Shown: positions 16,912 to 25,098, numbered from the stretch's first letter. The stretch is 64,000 nucleotides of DNA from Novosphingobium panipatense (GCF_002149965.1 NZ_MSQB01000018.1:73677-137676), one strand, 5' to 3'. Numbers and translations: made by a program. The notes: generated from the letters alone by a model not told the origin.

Positions 16912-18999
16912 ATGGATGCCGCGGTAACATCGAAGGGCTCCAGGCCCGGCAAGCGTGCCAGTACCGACCCGGCGGTTCGCCGCCGCAGGCTGCACATCGT
17001 CCGCAATGCGGTCCTCATTGTTGTGGGAACGATCTTCGCGATCTGGCTGGTGCTGTTCATCACCAAGGGACGCTTCCTGAAGCATCCTTTCGAGACCGTC
17101 GCCCAGTCGCTCTCCGGCAGGGACATCAAGGTCGGCGGGGATTTCCAGCTCTACTTCGCGCCGCTGCGGATCAAGTTCCTGGCGGAGCGCATCGATGTCG
17201 CGAACCCGCAATGGGCGGACCGGAAAAGCCTGTTTTCGGCCAAGCGGGTCGAGGCGCGTATCGCGCCGCTTTCGCTCCTGTTCGGGCGGAAGCGCGCTTA
17301 TGCTCTCGATCTGGAGGAGGGCCGGGTCAATCTCGAATGGGATGCGCAGCATCGGCGTAATACATGGACTTTCGGAGACGGCAGTGAAGGAAAGCCCTTC
17401 GAGATGCCGCGCATAGACCGCGCCGCGATTTCCGGCACGCGCATGCGCTATGTCGATCCCCAGATGCCGCTCATGGTGGATCTGGCGATCGATCCCATCG
17501 TCGCCCGTGATACCCGCATCGGCAAGGCGGTGGGCCTCAAGGGAGAGGGGCGTTTTCGCACCACGCCGTTCCGTCTGACCGCACAGTTGCTGTCCCCCGA
17601 TGCGAGCGTCAGTGGGGGTGAAAACAGGCTGACCTTGCGGGCCTGGGCGGCGGACAGCGTGATCGACGTGGCCGGTACATTGCCTTCCCTGACGGAAGTG
17701 GAGGGCGTGCCTCTCAAAGTGGCGGCGCAAGGGAGCGATCTCTCGGATCTGCTGAACGTGATCGACGTCGCCATTCCGCAGACCCGGCGCTACGACCTGA
17801 AGGCACAACTCGTGAAGGAGGGCACGGCTTATCGCTTTACCGGCATGAACGGGACTTTCGGACAGTCGGATCTATCCGGGCGCTTTACCGTGACCAATGC
17901 CGAGCGGCTGCGCCTTGATGCGGTGCTGACCACGCGACGGCTCGACATCGTCGATGCTGCGCCGTTCATCGGCTACAACCCCGATATCGTGGCGGCAAAG
18001 GGCGCCGTTGCCGCGGCCGCCGCTACCGGGGCGGGCGCGCAGCGCGTGCTTCCCGATGCCGAGCTTCCCGTCGCCACGATGCAGCGCTTCGATGCCGGGC
18101 TCGACTGGAAGATCGGCGTGGTCCGTTCGCGCAACGTGCCGATTTCCAACATCGCCATGAAGCTCTCGCTCGAGCGCGGCCGTCTGGCGCTGGAACCCTT
18201 GACGTTCTCGATGGCGCGGGGCGACGTGATTTCGGACCTGGTCTTCGATACGCGCCAGCGGCCTTCCGCCATCAGCTACGATATCCGCCTCGCACCGACG
18301 CCGATGGGCCGCCTGCTTGCGGGATACGGTGTCGCGGACTCGGGAACGACCGGCACGATCAAGGGGCGTATCCGTCTGGAAGGGCGCGGGGATACGATCC
18401 ACGATTCCCTGGCGACATCGAGCGGCCGCATTGCCTTCGTCATGCCGAAGGGTACTTTGTGGACCAGGAATGCCCAGCTTGCCGAACTCGATCTGGGCAC
18501 TTTCGTCTCCAAGATGTTCCAGGGCAAGTTGAAGAAGCCGATCGAGGTGAACTGCGGCCTTCTGGCGTTCACGGTGCGCAGCGGCATGGCCGCCACCGAT
18601 CCGATCCTGATCGACACCAGCAAGAACGTGGTGACCGGAAACGGCGGCTTCAGTTTCGCGACGGAAGACGTCGATATCGCCATCCGGGCAGACGGAAAGA
18701 AGTTCAGCCTGTTTTCCGGCCAATCGCCGGTAGGCATCGGCGGGCATTTCGCCAGCCCTTCGCTGAGAGTCATCAGCCCCGAACTTGTCGGGCGGGCGGG
18801 AGCGGGGATCGGACTGGCGGCGATCGTCACGCCGGTGGCGGGATTGCTGGCCTTCGTCGACGTCGGCGATGCCAAGTCCGCCGCCTGCGGTCCGGTCCTG
18901 TCCGGCGCCCGCGCGGCGGCGCAGCGGACCAGCAAAGGCAAGCCGCGCGACGATGTCGGCAAGGGCAAGGGTCGGGAAAAGGCCGCGAACAACGAGTGA
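16912..18999 (+). CDS. AsmA-family protein
   Basis: 695 residues. One N-terminal membrane anchor (AVLIVVGTIFAIWLVLFITKG, about residues 33-53) is followed by a long beta-rich periplasmic region, with AsmA features near both ends: FETVAQSLSGRDIKVGGDFQLYFAPLRI at the start and RGRIRLEGRGDTIHDSLATSSG near residue 500. These proteins are thought to move or organise phospholipids between inner and outer membranes. The basic, low-complexity C-terminus (KGKPRDDVGKGKGREKAANNE) is probably disordered. The gene is divergent from the CHASE3 kinase. Confidence 0.85.
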   Translation: MDAAVTSKGSRPGKRASTDPAVRRRRLHIVRNAVLIVVGTIFAIWLVLFITKGRFLKHPFETVAQSLSGRDIKVGGDFQLYFAPLRIKFLAERIDVANPQWADRKSLFSAKRVEARIAPLSLLFGRKRAYALDLEEGRVNLEWDAQHRRNTWTFGDGSEGKPFEMPRIDRAAISGTRMRYVDPQMPLMVDLAIDPIVARDTRIGKAVGLKGEGRFRTTPFRLTAQLLSPDASVSGGENRLTLRAWAADSVIDVAGTLPSLTEVEGVPLKVAAQGSDLSDLLNVIDVAIPQTRRYDLKAQLVKEGTAYRFTGMNGTFGQSDLSGRFTVTNAERLRLDAVLTTRRLDIVDAAPFIGYNPDIVAAKGAVAAAAATGAGAQRVLPDAELPVATMQRFDAGLDWKIGVVRSRNVPISNIAMKLSLERGRLALEPLTFSMARGDVISDLVFDTRQRPSAISYDIRLAPTPMGRLLAGYGVADSGTTGTIKGRIRLEGRGDTIHDSLATSSGRIAFVMPKGTLWTRNAQLAELDLGTFVSKMFQGKLKKPIEVNCGLLAFTVRSGMAATDPILIDTSKNVVTGNGGFSFATEDVDIAIRADGKKFSLFSGQSPVGIGGHFASPSLRVISPELVGRAGAGIGLAAIVTPVAGLLAFVDVGDAKSAACGPVLSGARAAAQRTSKGKPRDDVGKGKGREKAANNE

Positions 19000-19218
19000 G
19001 AGCGCCAGCCACCTACGACATGGACTGGACGACGGACAGCGTTCCCTGCCTCGCCTCCATTGTGGCGGCATCGCGTGTCGCCCGGCAATGATCGGGTGGG
19101 GGAGCTGCGCGGTCAGGGTTGATCCCGGAAAATGGGCGCGCAATTCCCGAGATATCGGCTCGCAAGGCGCTGGTAGACTTCCCGGGCGGCCAGATCGGCC
19201 GCGCCGGGAGTGTCATCT

Positions 19219-19695
19219 ATGCGCAGATCATGCGTTTTTGTCGCGGCTGTCCTTGCCCCCGTCCTTGCGCTTGCCGGACGTCCGGCCCTGGCCGACGAGG
19301 CCTATATCGAAGGGACGGGCGGCGTCAGCTGGACCAGTGAGGAAACCGATGCCATCGCGGGTCTGGCGATGGGTTATGACGTCGATCTGGACGAGACGTT
19401 TTTCGTCGGCGTCGAGGGAACCGCCGAGAAGCTGCTGACCGGCGGAACCCGCGTCGCCTGGGGCATCGGCGGGCGCGTGGGTGCCGAAGTCCTGCCGAGG
19501 AGCAAGATCTTCACCGGCGTGAACTGGCAGTCGAAGGATTGCCGGGAATGCGGCAATGCCGTTGGTTTGGGCGTGGGCTGGGAGCAGAACCTGAGCGAGA
19601 AGATCTACGCCAAGCTCGAGTTCAAGCACCTCTTCGTGGAGAACGGCGAGCCTGACGCAAACGTGGGCATCGTCGGGCTGGGCATGATGTTCTGA
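19219..19695 (+). CDS. Small outer-membrane beta-barrel-like protein
   Basis: 158 residues starting MRRSCVFVAAVLAPVLALAG, a signal peptide that ends around ALADEAYIEG. The mature part alternates hydrophobic and polar residues in short strands (WGIGGRVGAEVLP, AVGLGVGWEQNLSEKIYAKLEF) and ends in an aromatic residue (GLGMMF), as outer-membrane barrels do. Its small size suits an eight-stranded barrel of the OmpA/opacity type. Two cysteines lie close together (DCRECG). A GTG at 19210 is an alternative start. Function is unknown. Confidence 0.7.
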   Translation: MRRSCVFVAAVLAPVLALAGRPALADEAYIEGTGGVSWTSEETDAIAGLAMGYDVDLDETFFVGVEGTAEKLLTGGTRVAWGIGGRVGAEVLPRSKIFTGVNWQSKDCRECGNAVGLGVGWEQNLSEKIYAKLEFKHLFVENGEPDANVGIVGLGMMF

Positions 19696-19751
19696 GCGGC
19701 GGCTTTTGAGTGGGGGCCGCACTTCTCACATTGATCCCATCGGAGAACAAG

Positions 19752-20678
19752 ATGAACGCCGAACCCCTAGCATCCTGGCGTGACGGCAAGATCAAGTCCG
19801 CCATCGTGCGCTTCGTGGAGCGCATCACCGCGCCGGGCGGCCCCGATTTCCTCCCGCCTGCCGATCGCGTGGCCACCTTCGACAACGACGGCACCTTGTG
19901 GTGCGAGCGCCCGCTTCAGGCCCAGCTCTACTTCGCGCACGATCGCCTCGAAAAGCTGGCCGCCGCCGACCCTTCGCTGCGGGAGCGGGAATCGTTCCGG
20001 GCCTGTCTCGACGTGGATGTGCCGGCCATCAAGCGTCTCGGCAAACAGGGTATTTTCGAAGCGATCGCAGCGGCTCATGCCGGGATCACGCAGGACGCGT
20101 TCGACACCCTCGCGCGGGACTGGATCAATTCCGCGCAGAATCCGAAACTGGGCCGACGGTTCCGGGATCTGGCCTATGGGCCGCAGCTCGAATTGCTCGC
20201 CTATCTGCGCGCGCACGATTTTCGGATATTCGTGGTATCCGCAGGCGGCACCGACCTGATGCGCAGTTTTTCGGAAGAAGTGTACGGCATCCCGCGCGCC
20301 AACATCATCGGCTCCTACATGAAGACCCGCGTGGAGCAGTGCGACGGGGTGACGCAACTCATCAAGCTGGCCGAACTGGGCTGCTTCAACGACCGCGAGG
20401 CAAAACCGCAAAGCATCGACGTAATGGTGGGGCGCAGACCCATCCTGGCCTTCGGGAATTCCGACGGGGACCTTGCGATGCTGCGCTATACGGTTTCCGG
20501 CGAGGGCCCGCGCCTCGCGTTATTGCTGCATCACGACGACGCGGAGCGCGAGTTTGCCTACGACCGCGATTTCGTGGTCAGCCCGCTTGCCGAAGCGCTG
20601 GACCGAGCAGCGGAACTTGGCATCCATGTCGTCAGCATGAAGCACGATTGGTCCGGGGTGTTCGCCGATCCGACCTAG
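19752..20678 (+). CDS. HAD-superfamily hydrolase
   Basis: 308 residues. Motif I is FDNDGTLW with the catalytic aspartates D44 and D46; motif II is the serine in FVVSAGGTD; the acidic motif IV is in FGNSDGDLAML. These mark a phosphatase of the haloacid dehalogenase superfamily with a helical cap between motifs I and II. The sequence most resembles phosphoserine-phosphatase-like members, but the substrate is not known. The protein is soluble. It is the last chromosomal gene before the integrated element, whose left att repeat begins 29 bases after its stop. Confidence 0.85.
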   Translation: MNAEPLASWRDGKIKSAIVRFVERITAPGGPDFLPPADRVATFDNDGTLWCERPLQAQLYFAHDRLEKLAAADPSLRERESFRACLDVDVPAIKRLGKQGIFEAIAAAHAGITQDAFDTLARDWINSAQNPKLGRRFRDLAYGPQLELLAYLRAHDFRIFVVSAGGTDLMRSFSEEVYGIPRANIIGSYMKTRVEQCDGVTQLIKLAELGCFNDREAKPQSIDVMVGRRPILAFGNSDGDLAMLRYTVSGEGPRLALLLHHDDAEREFAYDRDFVVSPLAEALDRAAELGIHVVSMKHDWSGVFADPT

Positions 20679-20707
20679 CGGCACCGATCCTGGAATGTCT
20701 GGATTTC

Positions 20708-20726
20708 CCTGGCTGGGGCGGCAGGA
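20708..20726. repeat. attL, left 19-bp direct repeat
   Basis: Identical to the 3-prime end of the tRNA-Gln gene at 32962-32980. The flanking bases differ on both sides, so the match is exactly 19 bp. It lies 29 bases after the HAD gene and 129 bases before the integrase start, as expected for a left attachment site. Confidence 0.85.
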
Positions 20727-20789
20727 GGCGGAGCAAGACTGCCCTAACGTGTTGAATGCCGTTGAAAGCCTTGATTTCTGCGCATGTCG

Positions 20790-20823
20790 GGCCCACAAAG
20801 CTGGCCCACAGACTTGGCCCACA
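20790..20823. repeat. Three arm-type integrase site candidates
   Basis: The octamer GGCCCACA occurs at 20790, 20803 and 20816, a perfect 13-base period, directly upstream of the integrase start. Two more copies with the same period lie at the other end of the element. The placement fits integrase or excisionase arm-binding sites. Confidence 0.6.
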
Positions 20824-20836
20824 AGGTATCTTTTAC

Positions 20837-22267
20837 ATGGCGGCGTTGCAGCAGCGAGGACATAAGTGGCGAGCGAAAGTGCGGGTGCCCGCTTCTATTC
20901 GCGGCGCCGGTGAGCCGGAACACGTCTACAGGACGCTTACCGCTACTGATCGACGCTCGGCCACAATCGAGGCCGATCTGTGGGAGGTACTCTTAAAGGC
21001 GGAATGGGCGGAGCGGTCGGGCAGGGCCGCGGCTCCCAAGGCAGCGCTCCGTTCTCTGTACGAGCAGCTTCGCGCGGAGGCTGCTAGCGGCGTCTACCAG
21101 CTTCATGGGGGCGGGGTCCTTATGCCTGAGCTGGCCGGAATCGACCACGAGCTTAACAAGCTGGAGGATGCTACCGACGGCAGAGACCTAAGCCCGCTAG
21201 AAGAAGCGCGGGTCGCCGCCCTTCAGGATGCGGCGGCGCAGTTACAGCGGAAGCCGATAGCAGTGAGGCCGGAGCTGGAGCCGACTTTCGCGGAGACCGC
21301 CGCCGATTACCTCGCGGCATGGAAGGTGAAGCCCGGGCTTCGAAAGAGCAACACAGAGCAGCAGAAGAAGGCGACGTTTGCGCTGTTTGCAGGCTTCTTC
21401 GGTGAGCGGCCCATGCGCGACGTGCGGCGTCAGGACGCAGCGAGCTTTGCTGACCAGATGCGCCGTCTAGACCCAATGTGGGCGAGGTCGTCTTCAGCGA
21501 GGAACTTGCCTTGGCTAGAGCTGGTGCGGCGTTTCGGGGGCCGAGATGCGGGTCTCTCGGATGCCACGATGAACCGGCATATGACAACATTGCAGGAGGC
21601 CTGGCGGTGGGCGGAGGAGCGTGGAAGGTGCGAAGGCATCAACCCCTTCGCCGGCCACCGGCGGCGCCTTAAACCAGGTGTCAACGTGCACGGCTACTTG
21701 CCGTGGGAAAGCGACGACCTCGCCAAGCTGTTCGATCCACCGCCTGCTCGGCAGGATGTGACGGAAATTATGCTAGTTGGCCTGTTTACCGGGTTGCGGT
21801 TGGACGAGATCGCTTCTCTGACCTTCGGGCAGATAAAGAACGCCGAAGAGGTGTCGTTCATCCAAGTGGCAGACGCAAAGACGCCAGCGGGACGGCGGCA
21901 AGTTCCTATTCACAATAAGCTGTTGTGGCTGTCGAGGCGGGAGGGTCCTGCCAACGCGCGGGTGTGGCCTGGATTCAATCCTGAGGGGCCAGGTAAAAAG
22001 GCGGGTGCCGACGCGGGGCGGGAGTTCAGCAGGTTCAAGAGCGGCAGGGGGTTTACTGATCGCCGCCAGACCTTTCACTCCTTCCGCAAGAACGTGACGC
22101 AGATATTCGAGCGGAACGGAATACCAGAGAATGAGGCGGCGCAGATTCTCGGTCATGAAAGAGGCTTCACTTACAGCCGTTATTCCCCGCACGGGATCAC
22201 GCTGGCCCGCAAGGCGGAGATAGTCGCGCTGATTGCCTATCCCGGCGTTGTCCTGCCCGAGCCCTGA
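20837..22267 (+). CDS. Tyrosine-type site-specific integrase
   Basis: About 476 residues. The catalytic domain has the tyrosine recombinase set: arginine in GLFTGLRLDEIASL, the HxxR box in TFHSFRKNVTQIF, and the histidine and nucleophilic tyrosine in ILGHERGFTYSRYSPHG. The N-terminal part starts MAALQQRGHKWRAKVRVP, a compact arm-binding-like region, followed by a helical core-binding domain (PTFAETAADYLAAWKVKPGLRKS). I chose the ATG at 20837, which begins the conserved region; 20756 is an earlier in-frame codon that would run through the arm-site repeats. It would integrate and excise the element at tRNA-Gln. Confidence 0.92.
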   Translation: MAALQQRGHKWRAKVRVPASIRGAGEPEHVYRTLTATDRRSATIEADLWEVLLKAEWAERSGRAAAPKAALRSLYEQLRAEAASGVYQLHGGGVLMPELAGIDHELNKLEDATDGRDLSPLEEARVAALQDAAAQLQRKPIAVRPELEPTFAETAADYLAAWKVKPGLRKSNTEQQKKATFALFAGFFGERPMRDVRRQDAASFADQMRRLDPMWARSSSARNLPWLELVRRFGGRDAGLSDATMNRHMTTLQEAWRWAEERGRCEGINPFAGHRRRLKPGVNVHGYLPWESDDLAKLFDPPPARQDVTEIMLVGLFTGLRLDEIASLTFGQIKNAEEVSFIQVADAKTPAGRRQVPIHNKLLWLSRREGPANARVWPGFNPEGPGKKAGADAGREFSRFKSGRGFTDRRQTFHSFRKNVTQIFERNGIPENEAAQILGHERGFTYSRYSPHGITLARKAEIVALIAYPGVVLPEP

Positions 22268-22392
22268 TGAACCAAAGGAACGCAGAAGGGCGAACAGCTT
22301 GTAATCTCTGAATTCTATTGGGATTCTTGTCGGGGCGCAAAGCCGGTGTTAGCAGGCGGTTCCCGCTCCCCGCGGCGATCAATGGAGGTAAC

Positions 22393-22800
22393 GTGTTCAA
22401 CCCTAGTGCAGCCAGCGGGTCCCATAGCCTCAGCCGCGGCGGGAACGCGGTGGCTCTCAACATGATCCTGCTGTCGTCCCTTCAGAAGATTTCTGAGACG
22501 CTGCCGGAGCGCTGCACCACTGCTCAGCTCATGTTCTTCTTGACGGCGGCCATGCACGACCTTGCCGACAGCCCGTGCACCTTCACCGAGTTGCGGGATG
22601 AGGTTGGACCTAACGTGAGTCGGAGCCTGCACACCACCTACCGTGTCTTTCTCGACGAGCAGCGCAAGCGTTCGGATTACGACTGCCGACAGCACGGCCT
22701 CGGCTGGCTGACGAGGGAGGTTGACCCGAAAGATGGACGGCGGAAGTTGCTGCGGCTTACCGAAGAGGGCCGCGAGGTATTTCTTCAGGCATTTTCATAG
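22393..22800 (+). CDS. MarR-like winged-helix regulator
   Basis: 135 residues from a GTG start with a good GGAGG four bases upstream. The C-terminal part has the wing typical of MarR proteins, REVDPKDGRRKLLRLTEEGREVF, preceded by helices (TTAQLMFFLTAAMHDLADSPCTFTELRDEVG) that would form the helix-turn-helix. It follows the integrase on the same strand after about 125 bases. A role in controlling the element or excision is plausible, but nothing shows the target. Confidence 0.7.
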   Translation: MFNPSAASGSHSLSRGGNAVALNMILLSSLQKISETLPERCTTAQLMFFLTAAMHDLADSPCTFTELRDEVGPNVSRSLHTTYRVFLDEQRKRSDYDCRQHGLGWLTREVDPKDGRRKLLRLTEEGREVFLQAFS

Positions 22801-22906
22801 GATGCCCTCAGGAGCGTTTTTAGGTACGATTGTGGTTTTTGAAGGGAAGGCTGCGGCTACGCTTCGACGCGCTGAGATTGCTTCCTGGGAGCTTCTAGGC
22901 CCATTT

Positions 22907-22930
22907 AATTGGGCCTCACCATTGGTCTAA
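22907..22930 (+). promoter_or_regulatory. T3/T7-like promoter motif P1 (weakest)
   Basis: AATTGGGCCTCACCATTGG resembles the phage T3 class promoter (AATTAACCCTCACTAAAGGG) and the P5 copy in this element. It overlaps a seven-bp hairpin AGGCCCA / TGGGCCT (22897-22916). The next gene begins at 22974. Confidence 0.45.
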
Positions 22931-22973
22931 TGAACGTGCGCATGGTGCGTGGTTCTCGACCAAGGAGAAGCTC

Positions 22974-23321
22974 ATGCCGCAAGTGTCGCCCGCCCGCCTC
23001 CTACAGCACCGCCGAGAACTTCGTTTTCTTTGCGGTGTCCTCATGGTGGAACTCGACAAGATCGCCTCCCGTGGTTCGTGCCCGGACTACGATCCATTCA
23101 ATTCGGAACACCTGGCCGCTGCGGGTGCCGCCATAAGGTCTTTAATGCTGGAAGCCGGCAAGGCGCTGCCGGCTTGCGGTGTGACAGCCGTGCGGAATCT
23201 GTTTGATGATGCAACGAACTGGACGGCTAAGACCGCAGTGCTTGAACTGTTGAGGCGCGCGGCGATGCAGTGTCGGGCTGAAAGCTGGTCCAGCGTTGCT
23301 GCTACGGTGGGCACTGGTTAG
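22974..23321 (+). CDS. Hypothetical protein, 115 aa
   Basis: A soluble, mainly helical protein with four cysteines, none in an obvious metal motif. The start has a clear AAGGAG eight bases upstream and follows promoter motif P1 by about 45 bases, which is the main support for its being a real gene. I do not recognise it. The tail LELLRRAAMQCRAESWSSVAATVGTG has no known domain. In a T7-like layout, small early proteins of this kind often sit behind a polymerase promoter, but this is inference. Confidence 0.5.
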   Translation: MPQVSPARLLQHRRELRFLCGVLMVELDKIASRGSCPDYDPFNSEHLAAAGAAIRSLMLEAGKALPACGVTAVRNLFDDATNWTAKTAVLELLRRAAMQCRAESWSSVAATVGTG

Positions 23322-23347
23322 CGCCTGCTCCTGCCGGCGTAGGTGCG

Positions 23348-23587
23348 GATTACTTTCCCGTTTTGGAAAGAAATACCGGTAAGCGCGGCCAGCCCCGCGA
23401 GGACTGCCTTCTGACCACCTCCGTCGCTGCCGATGCCGTCGAGTGTGCGGGCCTATGTCCTACCCATACCCACATGCGGAAGCTGGTGACTGACGAGAAA
23501 AAACTCGTCCTTAGCCGAGAGCACCCGGAATTCTTTGCCGAGAGCTTCGCCCCCCGGATCACGGTTGTATCCCGCGCGCGCGATTAG
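23348..23587 (+). pseudogene. AntA/AntB antirepressor relic (module 1)
   Basis: The frame reads DYFPVLERNTGKRGQPRED then CLLTTSVAA, which matches the C-terminal half of an AntA/AntB domain and the intact copy at 23.9 kb (TPVSVHNTGKRGKPRKDYLLTTSVAKE). The N-terminal half is missing, and what follows (LVTDEKKLVLSREHPEFF) no longer matches. No credible ribosome binding site is present. It is best read as a decayed or recombined antirepressor module. Confidence 0.65.
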
Positions 23588-23604
23588 CACTCACCCTCGG
23601 GGGA
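23582..23604 (+). promoter_or_regulatory. T3/T7-like promoter motif P2
   Basis: GATTAGCACTCACCCTCGGG: the ACTCAC core sits at the same distance from the G-run as in the T7 promoter (TAATACGACTCACTATAGGG). The P4 copy is identical over 40 bases. Transcription from the G-run would begin with GGGGGAAGGA, itself a Shine-Dalgarno for the leader ORF at 23612. Confidence 0.65.
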
Positions 23605-23611
23605 AGGATAT

Positions 23612-23641
23612 ATGGAAGGAAGCAACCTAAGGTGTTCCTAA
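23612..23641 (+). CDS. Nine-residue leader peptide (copy 1)
   Basis: ATG to TAA encodes MEGSNLRCS. The start follows a GGGGGAAGGA ribosome binding site by three bases, and the predicted phage transcript would start at that same G-run. The second copy at 25010 encodes MEGSNLRTS with two synonymous changes, which suggests the frame is kept by selection. Function is unknown; a leader or attenuator role is inference. Confidence 0.45.
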   Translation: MEGSNLRCS

Positions 23642-23690
23642 GGTGGTCTTCAGGAGCACCTTGAGTGTCCCTCCTTCCACCCTCCTCCTC

Positions 23691-23714
23691 GATTAACCCT
23701 CACCATTGATGATG
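23691..23714 (+). promoter_or_regulatory. T3-like promoter motif P3
   Basis: GATTAACCCTCACCATTGAT shares twelve consecutive bases (ATTAACCCTCAC) with the phage T3 promoter. It lies 41-64 bases before the antirepressor start at 23755 and would drive it. Confidence 0.65.
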
Positions 23715-23754
23715 CGACCTGAGGACACCCTTGGGCGAGATGAAGGATGACGAC

Positions 23755-24714
23755 ATGACGACCAAGGACATCGCTGAAGCACTCACGCCCGTCGAGCAGA
23801 ACGGGGAGCCAATGATCGACGCGAGGAGCCTGCATCAGTGGCTCGGGATCGGAAGGGTGTTCTCCAGCTGGTTCAGAGCCCTGGCTAAGGACTACGAGTT
23901 TATCGAGGGAGCCGATTATACACCCGTTTCGGTGCATAATACCGGCAAGAGGGGCAAGCCTCGCAAGGACTACCTCCTAACCACCTCCGTAGCCAAGGAG
24001 GTCGCAATGATCGGCAACACGCCGACCGGCCGCGCAACCCGCCGCTACTTCATTCAGATGGAGCAGGCAGCGCTGAAGATGGCCGCTGACCACGTCGCTG
24101 CCGGAACACCTGAAGCGATTCCTCAGGAGTTCTTCGATGCTCGCGAGCTGAAGGCTCAGATGGACGCAATCCATGCCAAGCTGGACAAGCTGATTTCCCC
24201 GCCTGCCCTGCCGGGGCCCAAGGAGCCGGTGCTCGGTCCTCTCCCTGAATGGGTCACTGCCCGTGCCGCGGCCGAACGCCTTGGCATCCTCGACCTTCGC
24301 CTGCCGACCTCCGCTGTCCAAGGGGTCGTCTCGAAGGTCGGCCGTGATTACTCCCCTGTTGTGAGGAATAATGCCGGCAAGCGCGGTCAGCCGCACAACA
24401 AAGACCTCCGCGGCGTCGTGATCGACGGAGAGCCATGGTTCCTGGTGAAAGATGCGACAAACATCCTCGGCCACTCAAACACGACTGTAGCCCTGTCGAG
24501 CTTGGAGGATGACGAGAAGGGTTTGCTTGGAAAGCCGCTTACCCTCAGCGCCGGCCTCCTTGGCTACGGAGGTGGTCAGGAGATAGTCTCTGCGCGGTCG
24601 TCCCCCGGTGCTTTTCCCCGCAACGGGGGAATAGTCCGATCCTTCTTGAAACTCGTAGTCTGCGAAAACCTTGCGCACCCAAGTCGCGAAGTCCTTCCGA
24701 TCCCGAGCCACTGA
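23755..24714 (+). CDS. AntA/AntB antirepressor, chimeric and interrupted
   Basis: The N-terminus is an intact AntA/AntB domain (residues about 18-100: MIDARSLHQWLGIGRVFSSW, then DYLLTTSVAKEVAMIGNTPTG, then RRYFIQMEQAAL). Next comes a linker with a putative coiled coil, a second AntA/AntB fragment (GRDYSPVVRNNAGKRGQPHNKD), and the first half of a Bro-N domain (VVIDGEPWFLVKDATNILGHSN, then LEDDEKG). After about residue 255 the frame reads antisense of an inverted AntA/AntB module, so the C-terminus is not native. Phage antirepressors bind and disable lytic repressors. The N-terminal domain could still work alone. Start chosen for its GAAGGA site. Confidence 0.7.
   Translation: MTTKDIAEALTPVEQNGEPMIDARSLHQWLGIGRVFSSWFRALAKDYEFIEGADYTPVSVHNTGKRGKPRKDYLLTTSVAKEVAMIGNTPTGRATRRYFIQMEQAALKMAADHVAAGTPEAIPQEFFDARELKAQMDAIHAKLDKLISPPALPGPKEPVLGPLPEWVTARAAAERLGILDLRLPTSAVQGVVSKVGRDYSPVVRNNAGKRGQPHNKDLRGVVIDGEPWFLVKDATNILGHSNTTVALSSLEDDEKGLLGKPLTLSAGLLGYGGGQEIVSARSSPGAFPRNGGIVRSFLKLVVCENLAHPSREVLPIPSH
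23812..23856 (+). repeat. 45-bp inverted repeat, left copy
   Basis: It encodes MIDARSLHQWLGIGR of the intact AntA/AntB domain. It matches 24693-24737 in inverted orientation with only two mismatches, including 29 identical bases (23828-23856). Recombination between the copies would invert about 0.9 kb. Confidence 0.8.
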
Positions 24715-24790
24715 TGCAGGCTTCTCGCATCGATCATGGGCGCCCCGTTGTTTTTAACAGGGAGGAGCGCCTCGGCCTTTTGCCGCCCGC
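24545..24790 (-). pseudogene. Inverted AntA/AntB module with frameshift (module 4)
   Basis: On the minus strand this stretch encodes EALLPVKNNGAPMIDARS then LHQWLGIGR, followed after a frame change by KDFATWVRKVFADYEFQEGSDY and GGRPRRDYLLTTSVAKEA. Together these make an almost complete AntA/AntB domain. The frame breaks exactly at the end of the 29-bp block shared with the plus-strand copy, which points to a recombination joint. It has no start or stop of its own in register and lies inside a plus-strand Bro-N domain. Confidence 0.75.
24693..24737 (-). repeat. 45-bp inverted repeat, right copy
   Basis: Inverted partner of 23812-23856, with two mismatches in 45 bases. It marks the point where the minus-strand AntA/AntB module loses its reading frame. 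Confidence 0.8.
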
Positions 24791-24811
24791 ATTGGCGCAG
24801 CAAAGAGTCCG

Positions 24812-24950
24812 TCTCGGCCTTTTCAAGCTTGTTCAGCGTTCCAACAAGCCGGAGGCCGGGGAGTTCGACCGCTGGGTCCGCCACGAAGTCCTACCGCAGA
24901 TCATGGACAACGGCGGATACTTCATGCCGGAGGTAGGCGGCTGTCTGTAG
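24812..24950 (+). pseudogene. Bro-N domain, C-terminal half
   Basis: The frame reads GLFKLVQRSNKPEAGEFD then RWVRHEVLPQIMDNGGYFM, the standard end of a Bro-N domain (GLYxLIxRSxKPEAxxFxRWVxxEVLPxIRxxGGY). Its N-terminal half lies about 300 bases upstream, before the inverted module. The gene was therefore split by insertion or inversion. The frame ends at a stop at 24948-24950. Confidence 0.75.
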
Positions 24951-24979
24951 CGAAAAGCGCAGCAGCGCGCGCCGACCTC

Positions 24980-25002
24980 AATTAGCACTCACCCTCGGGG
25001 GA
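24980..25002 (+). promoter_or_regulatory. T3/T7-like promoter motif P4
   Basis: AATTAGCACTCACCCTCGGG matches the T7 promoter at 15 of 23 aligned positions, including the full ACTCAC core and the GGG start. It is the second copy of P2, with 40 identical bases from 24981. Confidence 0.65.
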
Positions 25003-25009
25003 AGGATAT

Positions 25010-25039
25010 ATGGAAGGAAGTAACCTTAGGACCTCCTGA
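25010..25039 (+). CDS. Nine-residue leader peptide (copy 2)
   Basis: ATG to TGA encodes MEGSNLRTS. It differs from copy 1 by two silent third-base changes, one amino-acid change (Cys to Thr) and a different stop codon, with the same strong ribosome binding site directly after the predicted start of transcription. It could be a leader peptide or a translation enhancer for the transcript. Confidence 0.45.
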   Translation: MEGSNLRTS

Positions 25040-25098
25040 AGCTGTCCTTCAGTGAGTTGAGTGATGCTCTCCACAGACCCTCCTCCTTGGCTCCTACC

